Part shown: positions 15,280 to 23,624 of the stretch, in pieces | Layout of the letters: every line of letters starts with the position of its first letter | How positions within the stretch are numbered: the stretch's first letter is position 1 | Assembly: GCA_045643165.1 (NCBI GenBank) | Contig: JAZUKF010000129.1 | Span: 1 to 26,364, forward strand | Length of the DNA: 26,364 nt | From: SIG575 sp045643165 | GTDB taxonomy: Bacteria; Bacillota; Clostridia; Oscillospirales; Acutalibacteraceae | Direction: 5' to 3' | Translations under genes and position numbers: made by a program | The notes under the pieces: generated by a model | The model's input: the letters and a program-made list of their open reading frames with translations, nothing else | What the model was told of the DNA's origin: nothing | The model's database searches: none

Positions 15280-16824
15280 ATGTCTCAGGAAACAGAAGTA
15301 AAAAATACGAATACAGAAGTTGAGGGAGATGTACCGAAGGTAGCCAATAAAAGCGTTTACGGAAAAAGATACGTCGGCGCCAAAGAGCTGGTTACTCTTT
15401 TCGTTACCGGTGAAGTAAATAAATTCAGTGTTGAGTCCTACTTATCATATTTTCTTCTTAATGTTTTCGGTCTTGACTCAAGAGTTATTGCGGCTTTCGC
15501 ACTTGCGGAACTTACATGGGACCTTGTTAATGACTCGATTTTCGCTGTCATAGTTGACAGAACACGTACACGTTTCGGTAAATTTAAACCCTGGGCTTTT
15601 GCCACAATAGGACCTTATGCCATTGCTTCGATCGCGCTGTGGCTTACTCCGTTGTTTATCGGAAAACAGAATTGGGGACCTCTTTCATGGCAGAAAATCA
15701 CCATCTACTGTGTCATAAGTCTGTTTAAAGAAACCATAGGAACTCTATACAACTGTGCGGTGGGAGGACTAAACTCAACGTACACCCCCAGTATTGACGA
15801 CAAGGCGGCACTTATTGCACTTGATAACATCGGCGACTTTGAAAAAGTTCCGAGTTACATAATGGTTGTTCTTCTTGACCTTGCCGCAACGGGCGCCATC
15901 GCCATAAGCGTTGAAAACGTCTATATCATTATGGGTACAGCAACCCTTCTTCTCTCATTCCTCGGCATGTTCATCAGACTTCTTGTTATCAAAGAACGTA
16001 TCGTACAGGTTGAAGAAAAGCCGAAAATCAGAGACGGTTTACGTAATTTCTTCGGCAACAAGTTACAGGTTATTATGACTCTTTCCAACATTCTTGCCGC
16101 ATTCGGAAATGTCGGCGGTCCTTTCGGAAATATGTTCTGGCTTGACGTTATGAAATCCGCTTCACTTAAAGTTGTTGTCGGTATCCCCGCTTCTCCCCTT
16201 ACATACGTCAGCTATATGTATCTTCCGAAACTCAGAAAGAAATTTACTATGAAACAGTTGTGGTTCATGGCTCAGCTTGTTCCGCAAATCGGTTATATCA
16301 TCGTATTTATCGTAGGCTTCAATAACCTTGATAATCTTTGGATCATGATTCCCGCTTTGATGTTCCATGAAATGTGTATTTCCGCCGTTTACTCAATCGG
16401 CAAGGTTATTCCTCAACTTATGGGACAGGAAATCATCGACTACGGTGAATGGAAAACGGGTAAACGTACTGAGGCTATGACAGGCTTTATTTCAAGCCTT
16501 GCAACTAAAATAGTAAGTGAAATCCAGAATGCTATTTCGACAGCCGTTGTAAGTTTCATCGGTTATGAATCAGGTGTTCATTCCGTTCAGAAGATGAGAA
16601 CGAAACAGGCTATTTTCGCTATGTACACCGTTATTCCGATTTTCATGGGTGCTTTCTCATATATCCCCATGCTGTTCTATGACCTTGATGATGAAACACG
16701 TACAATAATGTATCAGGAACTTACAGAACGCCGTTCCGAGATACTCAGAAAATCACAGGAAAATATCGTTGAAGAATACAAAAACGGTGCGGTACCTGCC
16801 GAGACTGACAATGTTGAACAATAA
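15280..16824 (+). CDS. GPH (MFS_2) family sugar/cation symporter-like transporter
   Basis: A 514-residue multi-pass membrane protein, about 12 helices, of the glycoside-pentoside-hexuronide:cation symporter family. The signature in the first loop is DLVNDSIFAVIVDRTRTRFGKFKPW, equivalent to the MelB region that holds the sodium-binding aspartates and the conserved GKFRPW turn. Both acidic positions are kept. The N-terminal 30 residues are a hydrophilic acidic tail, longer than usual. The family imports mono- or oligosaccharides with Na+ or H+. No glycosidase or sugar-catabolic gene is adjacent, so substrate cannot be guessed. A GGGGATGAT element precedes the ATG by 7-8 bases. It has its own promoter and terminator, so it is monocistronic. 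Confidence 0.9.
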   Translation: MSQETEVKNTNTEVEGDVPKVANKSVYGKRYVGAKELVTLFVTGEVNKFSVESYLSYFLLNVFGLDSRVIAAFALAELTWDLVNDSIFAVIVDRTRTRFGKFKPWAFATIGPYAIASIALWLTPLFIGKQNWGPLSWQKITIYCVISLFKETIGTLYNCAVGGLNSTYTPSIDDKAALIALDNIGDFEKVPSYIMVVLLDLAATGAIAISVENVYIIMGTATLLLSFLGMFIRLLVIKERIVQVEEKPKIRDGLRNFFGNKLQVIMTLSNILAAFGNVGGPFGNMFWLDVMKSASLKVVVGIPASPLTYVSYMYLPKLRKKFTMKQLWFMAQLVPQIGYIIVFIVGFNNLDNLWIMIPALMFHEMCISAVYSIGKVIPQLMGQEIIDYGEWKTGKRTEAMTGFISSLATKIVSEIQNAISTAVVSFIGYESGVHSVQKMRTKQAIFAMYTVIPIFMGAFSYIPMLFYDLDDETRTIMYQELTERRSEILRKSQENIVEEYKNGAVPAETDNVEQ

Positions 16825-16862
16825 ATATATGTTCGGCACAAATTGAAAAATCATACAGAAAT

Positions 16863-16919
16863 AAAAGATGGTTCTGAAAGAGTAATATTACTTTTTTAAA
16901 CCATCTTTTTTGATAATTT
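16863..16919 (+). terminator. Intrinsic terminator after the symporter gene
   Basis: AAAAGATGGTT (16863-16873) pairs with AACCATCTTTT (16899-16909). Within it AAAGAGTAAT and ATTACTTTTT form a second inner helix. It is followed by a T run and then GATAATTTTTT. Confidence 0.85.
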
Positions 16920-16946
16920 TTTCTGTTGTAAAACACGGAGTAAGAT

Positions 16947-17840
16947 ATGGAAAATAAAGATATCCTGAAACAAAAAATAACACTTATTCTTTCCATGACA
17001 ATTTTCGGTACGATCGGTCTTGTTGTGAAATACATTCCGCTTTCTTCAAGTTTGATCGCATTATCAAGAGGAGTAATAGGGACACTTTTTCTCGGAACGG
17101 TCATGATAATAAAAAGAGAAAAAATTTCTTTACTTTCCTTAAAAAGCGGACTGATCAGATTGATTTTTGCAGGAATTTTTTTAGGTTTAAACTGGGTTTT
17201 GCTTTTTGAAGCATACAGATATACAACAGTTTCCACCGCAACTCTTTGTTATTATCTTGCACCGGTTTTTATAGTAATAGGCTCTGCGTTATTGTATAAA
17301 GAAAAAATTTCTCTAAAAAAATCCGTCTGTATTCTTTTTGCATTGTTCGGAATGGTTCTCGTTTCGGGAATTTTTGAAGAAAAAGCAAGTTCTCCGAATA
17401 ATATGAAAGGTATCATTTTAGGACTGTGTGCCGCCGTACTGTATGCCGGTGTAGTGCTTTCGACAAAAAAATTAACGTCGGTAAAAAGTGAAACAATAAC
17501 TATCGTTCAACTTTTCATTTCCGCCGTGTTTATGTTTTTCTACTGCCTTTTTACCAAAGAATTTAACCGTCCCGCCGTTACACCGAAAACAATAATATTA
17601 CTTTTAGTTGCAGGTATCGTCCACACGGGCATAGCATATCTCCTTTATTTCTCATCGGTAAAAAGCCTGAAATCCTCCACGGTTGCGATTTTCAGTTATA
17701 TTGATCCCGTAATTGCCATTATTCTTTCGGTAACCGTCTTAAAAGAAAATATGACAATATCGGGAATTATCGGTGCGGTCATTATTTTAGGTTCAACAAT
17801 GTTAAGCGAAATAAGTATTATGAAAAAACAAAAAAAATAA
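16947..17840 (+). CDS. EamA/DMT-superfamily transporter
   Basis: A 297-residue membrane protein with about ten helices in two homologous halves, the EamA (RhaT/YdcZ-like) layout of the drug/metabolite transporter superfamily. The family hallmarks are the FGTIGLVVKYIPL start, the ALSRGVIGTLFLG stretch in the second helix, the repeat-end YYLAPVFIVIGSALLYKEKI, and the matching second-half IFSYIDPVIAIILSVTVLKENM. Members export or import amino acids, nucleotide sugars or drugs; no substrate clue is present. CGGAG lies 6 bases before the ATG. It begins shortly after the symporter terminator and I see no clear promoter in the short gap, so expression may rely on readthrough or an unrecognised promoter. 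Confidence 0.92.
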   Translation: MENKDILKQKITLILSMTIFGTIGLVVKYIPLSSSLIALSRGVIGTLFLGTVMIIKREKISLLSLKSGLIRLIFAGIFLGLNWVLLFEAYRYTTVSTATLCYYLAPVFIVIGSALLYKEKISLKKSVCILFALFGMVLVSGIFEEKASSPNNMKGIILGLCAAVLYAGVVLSTKKLTSVKSETITIVQLFISAVFMFFYCLFTKEFNRPAVTPKTIILLLVAGIVHTGIAYLLYFSSVKSLKSSTVAIFSYIDPVIAIILSVTVLKENMTISGIIGAVIILGSTMLSEISIMKKQKK

Positions 17841-17869
17841 ATATATGTTTTCTCTCAAAAAACATAAAA

Positions 17870-17907
17870 AAGGCTATGACGAAATAAAAAAGATTCGTCA
17901 CAGCCTT
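17870..17907. terminator. Bidirectional terminator between convergent genes
   Basis: AAGGCTATGACGAA (17870-17883) faces TTCGTCACAGCCTT (17894-17907): 14 pairs with one imperfect position that is an A-C mismatch rightward but a G-U pair leftward. Leftward it is followed by TTTTTTATGTTTTTTGAG, a good U tract; rightward by AACTTTTACTT. It mainly serves the leftward zinc-ribbon gene and can also stop the EamA transcript. Confidence 0.8.
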
Positions 17908-17912
17908 AACTT

Positions 17913-19190
17913 TTACTTGAACACACAATCTTCCAAAACTATATCTCTGAGATGGTGTCCTGTGTGCGCTATTATAACACTTCCTGTTAAAGTAACGGTT
18001 TCCCCCTTATAATATTCATATTCTCCTCTAAAAATATTGATCTGCACAGAATCAATATTTTTTTCTTCTCCGTTATACCCCATAAACTCATCGTAAATTA
18101 CGCACTTTATCGGTTCATCCAAATTCAAGATGAAAACCTCTCCTTTGTTTTGGGGGTTGATCTCATACGCTTCCTCTGTAATTGTCCCTGTCAAGGTCAA
18201 CTGCATATTATTTTCAACTCGAATAGTTTGTTTTATATCAACATCATAGGTTTCAACTTTATCATAGGAGAATCCGTCATATGAATAAAGGCGATAAGCG
18301 TCCAATAAAAGTTGCCTTTGTGTACTGTCATTGCCTTTATCAAACTCACTGCCTAATATACATTTCCAAACCAAATTCATGTCCTTATTTTCACCATAAA
18401 AAGTGTTGGTTTTTTGTTCATATTCAGACTTGGAAACATCGACATCTTTGAAATAATACTCTCTGATTTCATTTGTAGTGTTATTGTCATAATCAGGATG
18501 CCAATATTCAGAGAAAAGGGGATTTTCATAAAACATATTATCTTTCATATATACTTCAGCAAATATTTCAACACCTTCGTCCGTGCTAACACGCAAATAA
18601 TCTTCAAACAAATAAAACAGGTTGCCTGTCGATTTGTTTTTCAACAATTTTGATTGGTGATCCAGAAAATAATAATCTATACCGTTCATATCACCCTCTT
18701 GCTGATCCGATTGTGGTCGAAATTCCTCAACTGTTAATTCATCAATATTGATCCTATAAAATTTATTATAACTATATCTTCCGCTACCATCATTTATACT
18801 GCTGATCAGTTCCAAAACTCCATCAAAATCTAAATCTAACAAGCAGTAACCGTAACCTTGCATCGGTGTATATTCCGGATTTTCCATCCATACAATTTTA
18901 TTAGCCATATAAATATCAACTGCAGATTTGGGTGAAAGAACAGCATCAGTAAAATCCTCTTCAAACGAATCATGCTCACTATATTTATGTGAAGCAGTAT
19001 CCTTATTAAATAGTTTTAATGCTCCGAAAATTCCGACAGCAATTACGCTTATACAACATAATACTGCTACAACAACTCTAACAGATTTTATTCTTTTTTT
19101 CTTTTTCGTCAAAATTACTTGATCGCATTGAGGACACAATCCTGTTTTTGCATCCACCGTTTGACCGCAATTACCACAAAATTTTGCCAT
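17913..19190 (-). CDS. Zinc-ribbon, single-pass membrane protein of unknown function
   Basis: A 425-residue protein. A zinc ribbon at the N-terminus (CGNCG at 5-9, CPQC at 19-22) is followed by KKKKRIK, a membrane helix (about 37-60) and a long region expected outside the cell. DLDFDGVLEL near residue 119-128 resembles a calcium-binding or FG-GAP-type aspartate loop and is typical of secreted Firmicute proteins of this style. The C-terminal 110 residues are strand-rich and end with VTLTGSVIIAHTGHHLRDIVLEDC, which resembles DUF4431-like OB domains. AAGGAG lies 8 bases before the ATG. Its DNA looks more AT-rich than its neighbours and lacks their frequent CCG/CGG triplets, suggesting separate ancestry. 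Function unknown. Confidence 0.8.
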   Translation of the reverse strand: MAKFCGNCGQTVDAKTGLCPQCDQVILTKKKKRIKSVRVVVAVLCCISVIAVGIFGALKLFNKDTASHKYSEHDSFEEDFTDAVLSPKSAVDIYMANKIVWMENPEYTPMQGYGYCLLDLDFDGVLELISSINDGSGRYSYNKFYRINIDELTVEEFRPQSDQQEGDMNGIDYYFLDHQSKLLKNKSTGNLFYLFEDYLRVSTDEGVEIFAEVYMKDNMFYENPLFSEYWHPDYDNNTTNEIREYYFKDVDVSKSEYEQKTNTFYGENKDMNLVWKCILGSEFDKGNDSTQRQLLLDAYRLYSYDGFSYDKVETYDVDIKQTIRVENNMQLTLTGTITEEAYEINPQNKGEVFILNLDEPIKCVIYDEFMGYNGEEKNIDSVQINIFRGEYEYYKGETVTLTGSVIIAHTGHHLRDIVLEDCVFK

Positions 19191-19211
19191 TTTTTATTCT
19201 CCTTAACAAAC

Positions 19212-19255
19212 AAGCGGCACGGTTTTCCCCTTACACGGACTAAACTGCACCGCTT
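19212..19255 (-). terminator. Hairpin between glycyl-tRNA synthetase and the zinc-ribbon gene
   Basis: In the leftward RNA, AAGCGGUGCAGUUU pairs with AAACCGUGCCGCUU as 13 pairs including two G-U, with one mismatch. It is followed by GUUUGUU. Most simply it terminates the dapF-dapL-glyQS transcript. A possible extended -10 (TGT-TATAAA, 19282-19277) lies upstream of the hairpin, so it could instead attenuate a transcript into the zinc-ribbon gene. Confidence 0.6.
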
Positions 19256-19311
19256 AAATAAAACATTTAATTACTATTTATAACACAGCATCTTAATTTG
19301 TTTAATTTAAA

Positions 19312-20691
19312 TCAGAATTTAATTCTTTCTTCGATATAATTTACAAGTTCAGATACGGGAATACGAACCTGCTCCATTGAATCCCTTTCACGAACCGTAA
19401 CACATTTATCTTCAACGCTGTCGAAGTCATATGTAATACAGAAAGGTGTTCCGATTTCATCCTCACGGCGATAACGCTTACCGATTGAGCCTGTTTCATC
19501 AAAATCAGTCATAAAGTGCTTTGAAAGTTCATTATAAACCTCCATGGCATCATCGCTGAGTTTCTTTGAAAGAGGAAGAACTGCGGCTTTAATGGGAGCG
19601 ATTGCGGGATTAAGATGAAGAACAACTCTTGTATCACCTTTTTCTTCATCAACAACTTCTTCATCATAAGCCTCGCAAAGAAGTGCAAGAACAGTTCTGT
19701 CAAGACCGTATGTAGACTCGATTATATAGGGAATAAACTTTTCATTTGTGTTGGGATCCGTATATTCGATTTTCTGACCGCTGTATTCCTGATGTCTTGT
19801 AAGGTCAAAATCAGTTCTGTTATGAGTTCCGTTAACCTCACCCCATCCGAAGGGGAAAAGGAATTCTATATCACAAGCGGCTTTGGCATAATGGGCAAGT
19901 TTCTCATGGTCATGGTAACGAAGATTTTCTTCTTTTATTCCCAGATCCATATAATACTGCTTGCCGTACTGTTTGAAATACTCGTAAAGATCGGTATCGG
20001 TACCCTCTTTACAGAATGTCTGGAATTCCATCTGTTCAAACTCAATCGTTCTGAATGTAAAGTTACCGGGTGTGATTTCATTTCTGAATGCTTTACCTAT
20101 CTGACCGATGCTGAAAGGAAGTTTCGCTCTCATTGTTCTTTGAACATTAAGGAAGTTTACATATTCACCCTGGGCATTTTCCGGTCTTAAATAAATAATA
20201 CTCTTGCTGTCATTTGTAACGCCTCTGAATGTCTGGAACATAAGATTAAACTCACGGATATCTGTCCAATTAACTTTTCCGCAATTCGGACATTTTACTC
20301 CGTGTTCAACGATATAATCATACATCTCCTGCTTTGTCATTGAATCGGGATGAGCATCGGGATCGAAACTTTCGATAAGATTATCTGCTCTGTGACGCAT
20401 TTTACATTCCTTGCAGTCAAGAAGCGGATCGGAGAAACTTGCAACATGACCTGATGCTTCCCAAACTCTCGGATGCATAAGAATATCCGCATCAAGTTCA
20501 TAACTGTTTATTCTTTCCTGAATAAATCTTTTTCTCCATGTGTCTTTTACATTATTTTTAAGTCTTGCACCCAGGGGACCGTAATCCCACGTGTTGGCAA
20601 GTCCGCCGTAAATCTCACTGCCTGCAAAAATGAAACCTCTGCCTTTACAAAGAGCAACGATTTTTTCCATTGTTTTTTCTGTATTTAACAT
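19312..20691 (-). CDS. glyQS: Glycyl-tRNA synthetase, homodimeric type
   Basis: A 459-residue class II synthetase that charges tRNA-Gly, of the single-chain alpha2 type found in many Gram-positives. The N-terminus FIFAGSEIYGGLANTWDYGPLG is characteristic. C93/C96 (CKEC) and C134/C137 (CPNC) form a likely zinc site in the insertion. Motif 2 contains FRNEITPGNFTFRTIEFEQ (202-220) and motif 3 contains ESTYGLDRTVLALL. The last 100 residues are the anticodon-binding domain. Length matches the family. AGGAG lies 8 bases before the ATG. It follows dapL by only 18 bases, so no glycine T-box leader can be present directly upstream, and it is read from the dapF-operon promoter. Confidence 0.97.
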   Translation of the reverse strand: MLNTEKTMEKIVALCKGRGFIFAGSEIYGGLANTWDYGPLGARLKNNVKDTWRKRFIQERINSYELDADILMHPRVWEASGHVASFSDPLLDCKECKMRHRADNLIESFDPDAHPDSMTKQEMYDYIVEHGVKCPNCGKVNWTDIREFNLMFQTFRGVTNDSKSIIYLRPENAQGEYVNFLNVQRTMRAKLPFSIGQIGKAFRNEITPGNFTFRTIEFEQMEFQTFCKEGTDTDLYEYFKQYGKQYYMDLGIKEENLRYHDHEKLAHYAKAACDIEFLFPFGWGEVNGTHNRTDFDLTRHQEYSGQKIEYTDPNTNEKFIPYIIESTYGLDRTVLALLCEAYDEEVVDEEKGDTRVVLHLNPAIAPIKAAVLPLSKKLSDDAMEVYNELSKHFMTDFDETGSIGKRYRREDEIGTPFCITYDFDSVEDKCVTVRERDSMEQVRIPVSELVNYIEERIKF

Positions 20692-20709
20692 AACAAACTC
20701 TCCTATTCA

Positions 20710-21921
20710 TCAAAATTGTTTTACTATTCTTTCAACGGCTTTAACCGTATTTTCCGCACTGCCGAATGCAGTCAATCTGAAAAATCCTTCACCGGCAGGT
20801 CCGAATCCGGAACCGGGAGTACCTACTATCTGAGCCTTTTCAAGAAGCAAATCAAAGAAATCCCATGATTTCATCTTATCCGGAGTTTTCAGCCATACAT
20901 AGGGGGAATTTTCTCCGCCGTATGTTGTAAATCCCGCTTTATTTAAACCTTCCTTAATAACGGAAGCATTATTAAGATAAAACTTAATGGTATCATCAAC
21001 CTGTTTGCTTCCCTCTTCGGAATAAATCGCCTCTGCGGCTCTCTGTGTAATATAGGAAACTCCGTTAAATTTAGTCGCCTGTCTTCTGCCCCACAATTTA
21101 TTTAGAGATACACCGTCAACCACGAGTTCCTTCGGGATAACCGTATATCCGCAACGCACGCCCGTAAATCCTGCGGTTTTTGAAAAACTTCTGAATTCGA
21201 TAGCGCATGTCTTTGCTCCTTCAATCTCAAAGATACTGTGAGGAACATCTTTATCACGGATAAATCTTTCATAGGCGGCATCGTACAGAATGACGCTTGA
21301 ATTTTTATTTGCATAATCAACCCATTTTTTCAGTTCTTCCTTTGTAATCGTCATTCCCGTGGGATTATTGGGGAAACAAAGATAAATCAAATCTACATGA
21401 CCTTCGGGAAGAGCGGGTATAAAATTGTTTTCCTCCGTACAGGGGAGATATACAAAATCGGCAAATCTTCCGTTTTCGAGAATTTTACCGGATCTTCCCG
21501 CCATAACATTGGTATCAACGTAAACGGGATAAACAGGATCGCAAACGGCAACGGTATTATCCTTTGAGAAAATATCTCCGATATTACCCGTATCACTTTT
21601 AGCACCGTCGCTTAAAAAGATTTCATCAATATCAAGGCTGACTCCTCTTGAAGCAAAATCATTTTTATTGATTGCATTCAAAATAAAATCATAGCCCTGC
21701 TCCGGGGGATATCCTCTGAATGTTTTTTCATCGCCCATTTCGTCAACCGCTTTATGTAGAGCATCAATAACAACGGGAGCCAACGGCCTTGTAACATCTC
21801 CTATACCCAAAGAAATTACGGGTTTGTCCGGATTTGCCTCTTTGAAAGCAGCAACCTTTTTTGCTATTGTGGAAAAAAGGTAGCTTCCCTGAAGGTTTAA
21901 GAAATTATCGTTTATTTTCAT
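20710..21921 (-). CDS. dapL: LL-diaminopimelate aminotransferase
   Basis: A 403-residue fold-type I PLP enzyme that converts tetrahydrodipicolinate to LL-2,6-diaminopimelate with glutamate as amino donor, a one-step route that bypasses the succinylase and acetylase pathways. The start NDNFLNLQGSYLFSTIAKKV, SLGIGDVTRPL (37-47) and FRGYPPEQGY (68-77) are DapL signatures. PLP-binding K248 is in SFSKTAGFTGVRCG, with NNPTGM (185-190) and YDAAYERF (213-220) as the other cofactor motifs. AGGAGG lies 7 bases before the ATG. The preceding gene, dapF, uses its product: LL- to meso-diaminopimelate, for lysine and for peptidoglycan cross-linking. Confidence 0.96.
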   Translation of the reverse strand: MKINDNFLNLQGSYLFSTIAKKVAAFKEANPDKPVISLGIGDVTRPLAPVVIDALHKAVDEMGDEKTFRGYPPEQGYDFILNAINKNDFASRGVSLDIDEIFLSDGAKSDTGNIGDIFSKDNTVAVCDPVYPVYVDTNVMAGRSGKILENGRFADFVYLPCTEENNFIPALPEGHVDLIYLCFPNNPTGMTITKEELKKWVDYANKNSSVILYDAAYERFIRDKDVPHSIFEIEGAKTCAIEFRSFSKTAGFTGVRCGYTVIPKELVVDGVSLNKLWGRRQATKFNGVSYITQRAAEAIYSEEGSKQVDDTIKFYLNNASVIKEGLNKAGFTTYGGENSPYVWLKTPDKMKSWDFFDLLLEKAQIVGTPGSGFGPAGEGFFRLTAFGSAENTVKAVERIVKQF

Positions 21922-21936
21922 GGTTTTTCCTCCTAA

Positions 21937-22776
21937 TTATATCTCAATATCTCCTGTGCAGACAGTAGCCGCCGGTCCCGTCATAAAAACACAGTCCGTT
22001 TCACTGTCCCAACGGATTGAAAGTTCACCGCCTGAAAGAATAACCTTTATATCGGTATCTTTTTCATAATATCCGTTTAAAACAGAAGCCACAACACATG
22101 CACATGCACCTGTACCGCAAGCGAGAGTTTCTCCGGAACCTCTTTCCCAGACTCTCATCTTCAATGCGGTTTTATCAACAATCTGAACAAATTCCGTATT
22201 CACTCTGTCGGGGAAAGCGGATGAACATTCAAACTTCGGTCCGATTTCCTCAATTTTAAGTAAATCCGTATCATCAATATATGTTATGCAATGGGGATTG
22301 CCCATTGAAACACAGCTGACTTTATAATCTTTTCCGTCAACAGAAAGCAATTTATCTATTGCGGTTTCTCCGTCAAATTTTGCGGGAATTTCCCCGGGTT
22401 TCAAAACAGGTTTACCCATATTTACCCTTGCGGCAACAACTTTTCCGTCTTTAACCGTACATTTTATATATTTAATACCGCTGAGAGTTTCAAGAGAAAT
22501 TTCTTCCTTATCGGTTAAGCCGTTATCAAAAACATACTTTGCAACACATCTGGTGGCATTACCGCACATTTTTCCTCTCGAACCGTCCGCATTATACATA
22601 TCCATTTGAAAATCGGCAACATCCGAGGGCTTTATCAGCACAAGACCGTCTGAACCGATACCGAAATGTCTGTCGCTGACCTTTATTGCCACGTCGGAAG
22701 GATTTTCAACATTTTCTTCAAAGCAGTTTACATATATATAATCGTTACCTGCTCCGTGCATTTTTGTAAACTTCAT
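21937..22776 (-). CDS. dapF: Diaminopimelate epimerase
   Basis: A 279-residue cofactor-independent epimerase that turns LL-diaminopimelate into the meso form. The two catalytic cysteines are C71 (MCGNATRC) and C220 (LACGTGACACV). KMHGAGNDYIY at the start, FGIGSDGLV (38-46), MGNPHC (158-163) and ERGSGET (211-217) are all family motifs, so it should be active. Length is typical. AAGGGAAG lies 6 bases before the ATG. It sits 15 bases before dapL and 20 bases after the small metallophosphoesterase gene, and so completes the LL-aminotransferase route to meso-diaminopimelate in one transcript. Confidence 0.96.
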   Translation of the reverse strand: MKFTKMHGAGNDYIYVNCFEENVENPSDVAIKVSDRHFGIGSDGLVLIKPSDVADFQMDMYNADGSRGKMCGNATRCVAKYVFDNGLTDKEEISLETLSGIKYIKCTVKDGKVVAARVNMGKPVLKPGEIPAKFDGETAIDKLLSVDGKDYKVSCVSMGNPHCITYIDDTDLLKIEEIGPKFECSSAFPDRVNTEFVQIVDKTALKMRVWERGSGETLACGTGACACVVASVLNGYYEKDTDIKVILSGGELSIRWDSETDCVFMTGPAATVCTGDIEI

Positions 22777-22796
22777 TCACATCTTCCCTTTAAGAT

Positions 22797-23510
22797 TTAT
22801 ATTTTTCTGAAATTTTCCGCAGAAATAGACGTTCCCGTCATCATTCTGACCACATTACGAAAAACTCCTATATGTGTATTTGAAATATGCTTATCTATAT
22901 GCATACTTCCGAAATACCAACATTTAAACTCGCAGGACTGACTCAATTCTTCAAAATAAGTATTAAGTCCCGTTACCTTTGCGGACTCGGTATCCTGGAG
23001 TTGAAGCAAACTCTTGATTTTTGCGGGGGGCTCATGAGTCAAAATATAATCAACTCGGAAATTTCTCTCCTGCAATTTTTTTGCACCGTCAATAAGTTCC
23101 TGCCTGACGGGAGTTTCATCGCTTGACCATGTGTCCCTGTCATAGCGAAGGTCAATATCCGGGCTTTCGCCTCCGCCCATTACAAATACGCTTTCCCCGT
23201 CAAAATCATACACCTGACCTCTTTGAAGGTAATAGATGTTATCACTTATCTTTCTGGCAAGACCGCCTTTATATGTTCCCAACTTATAATTTTTAAGAAG
23301 CTCAAAATTTTCATGAGTTCCGTCAATAAAACAAACCGTATATTTTTTAGAAGAAATCTTTTTAAGATTTTTTTGCTCCTTGGCACTGTTATCCCAAATA
23401 AAGCCGAAATCACCGCAAACAAACAGAGTATCGTTTTTTTTCAGCTTTTTCAATTCGGGTTGAGAAAAACGGTTAATATTTCCGTGCATATCACCGGTAA
23501 CGTACAACAA
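22797..23510 (-). CDS. Small metallophosphoesterase with altered metal-site motifs
   Basis: A 237-residue calcineurin-like phosphoesterase. The first two metal motifs are intact: GDMHG (D7, H9) and CGDFG (D34). The third, normally GNHE, reads DGTHE with T65 in place of the metal-binding asparagine; H66 is kept. LTHEPP gives H159. The last, normally GHxH, reads GSMH, with S202 in place of the first histidine and H204 kept. Activity may therefore be changed or reduced. No ATG is available: TTG at 23510 (or 23507) is the best start, with GGGAG 11 bases upstream or AAGGA very close, so the exact start is uncertain. It is the first gene of the dapF-dapL-glyQS transcript. Function unknown. Confidence 0.85.
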   Translation of the reverse strand: MLYVTGDMHGNINRFSQPELKKLKKNDTLFVCGDFGFIWDNSAKEQKNLKKISSKKYTVCFIDGTHENFELLKNYKLGTYKGGLARKISDNIYYLQRGQVYDFDGESVFVMGGGESPDIDLRYDRDTWSSDETPVRQELIDGAKKLQERNFRVDYILTHEPPAKIKSLLQLQDTESAKVTGLNTYFEELSQSCEFKCWYFGSMHIDKHISNTHIGVFRNVVRMMTGTSISAENFRKI

Positions 23511-23560
23511 ATCCTTTACCGCTCCCTTCTTAAAATAATAAAATAAAAGTCCGTTAAGTC

Positions 23561-23589
23561 TTGATTAGATTGCAAATTTATTATATAAT
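23561..23589 (+). promoter_or_regulatory. Promoter of the D,D-carboxypeptidase gene
   Basis: TTGATT (23561-23566), 17 bases, then a perfect TATAAT (23584-23589). The predicted start is near 23596, giving a leader of about 29 bases. It overlaps the leftward promoter at 23580-23608 almost completely. Confidence 0.7.
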
Positions 23590-23608
23590 AAAATATATTA
23601 TACAACAA
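23580..23608 (-). promoter_or_regulatory. Promoter of the metallophosphoesterase-dapF-dapL-glyQS operon
   Basis: On the minus strand TTGTTG (23608-23603), 17 bases, then a perfect TATAAT (23585-23580). The leader is about 60 bases. Its -10 shares positions 23584-23585 with the -10 of the opposite-facing promoter. Confidence 0.65.
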
Positions 23609-23624
23609 TATAGGTGGCTTGTCT

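Noticed and set aside
16745..17236. 163-codon leftward open frame between the symporter and EamA genes
   Set aside because: It crosses a clear rightward terminator and is antisense to both genes; the product is low-complexity and membrane-like only because it mirrors the transporters.
20692..20709. Glycine T-box upstream of glyQS
   Set aside because: The gap to dapL is only 18 bases, too short for a T-box leader.
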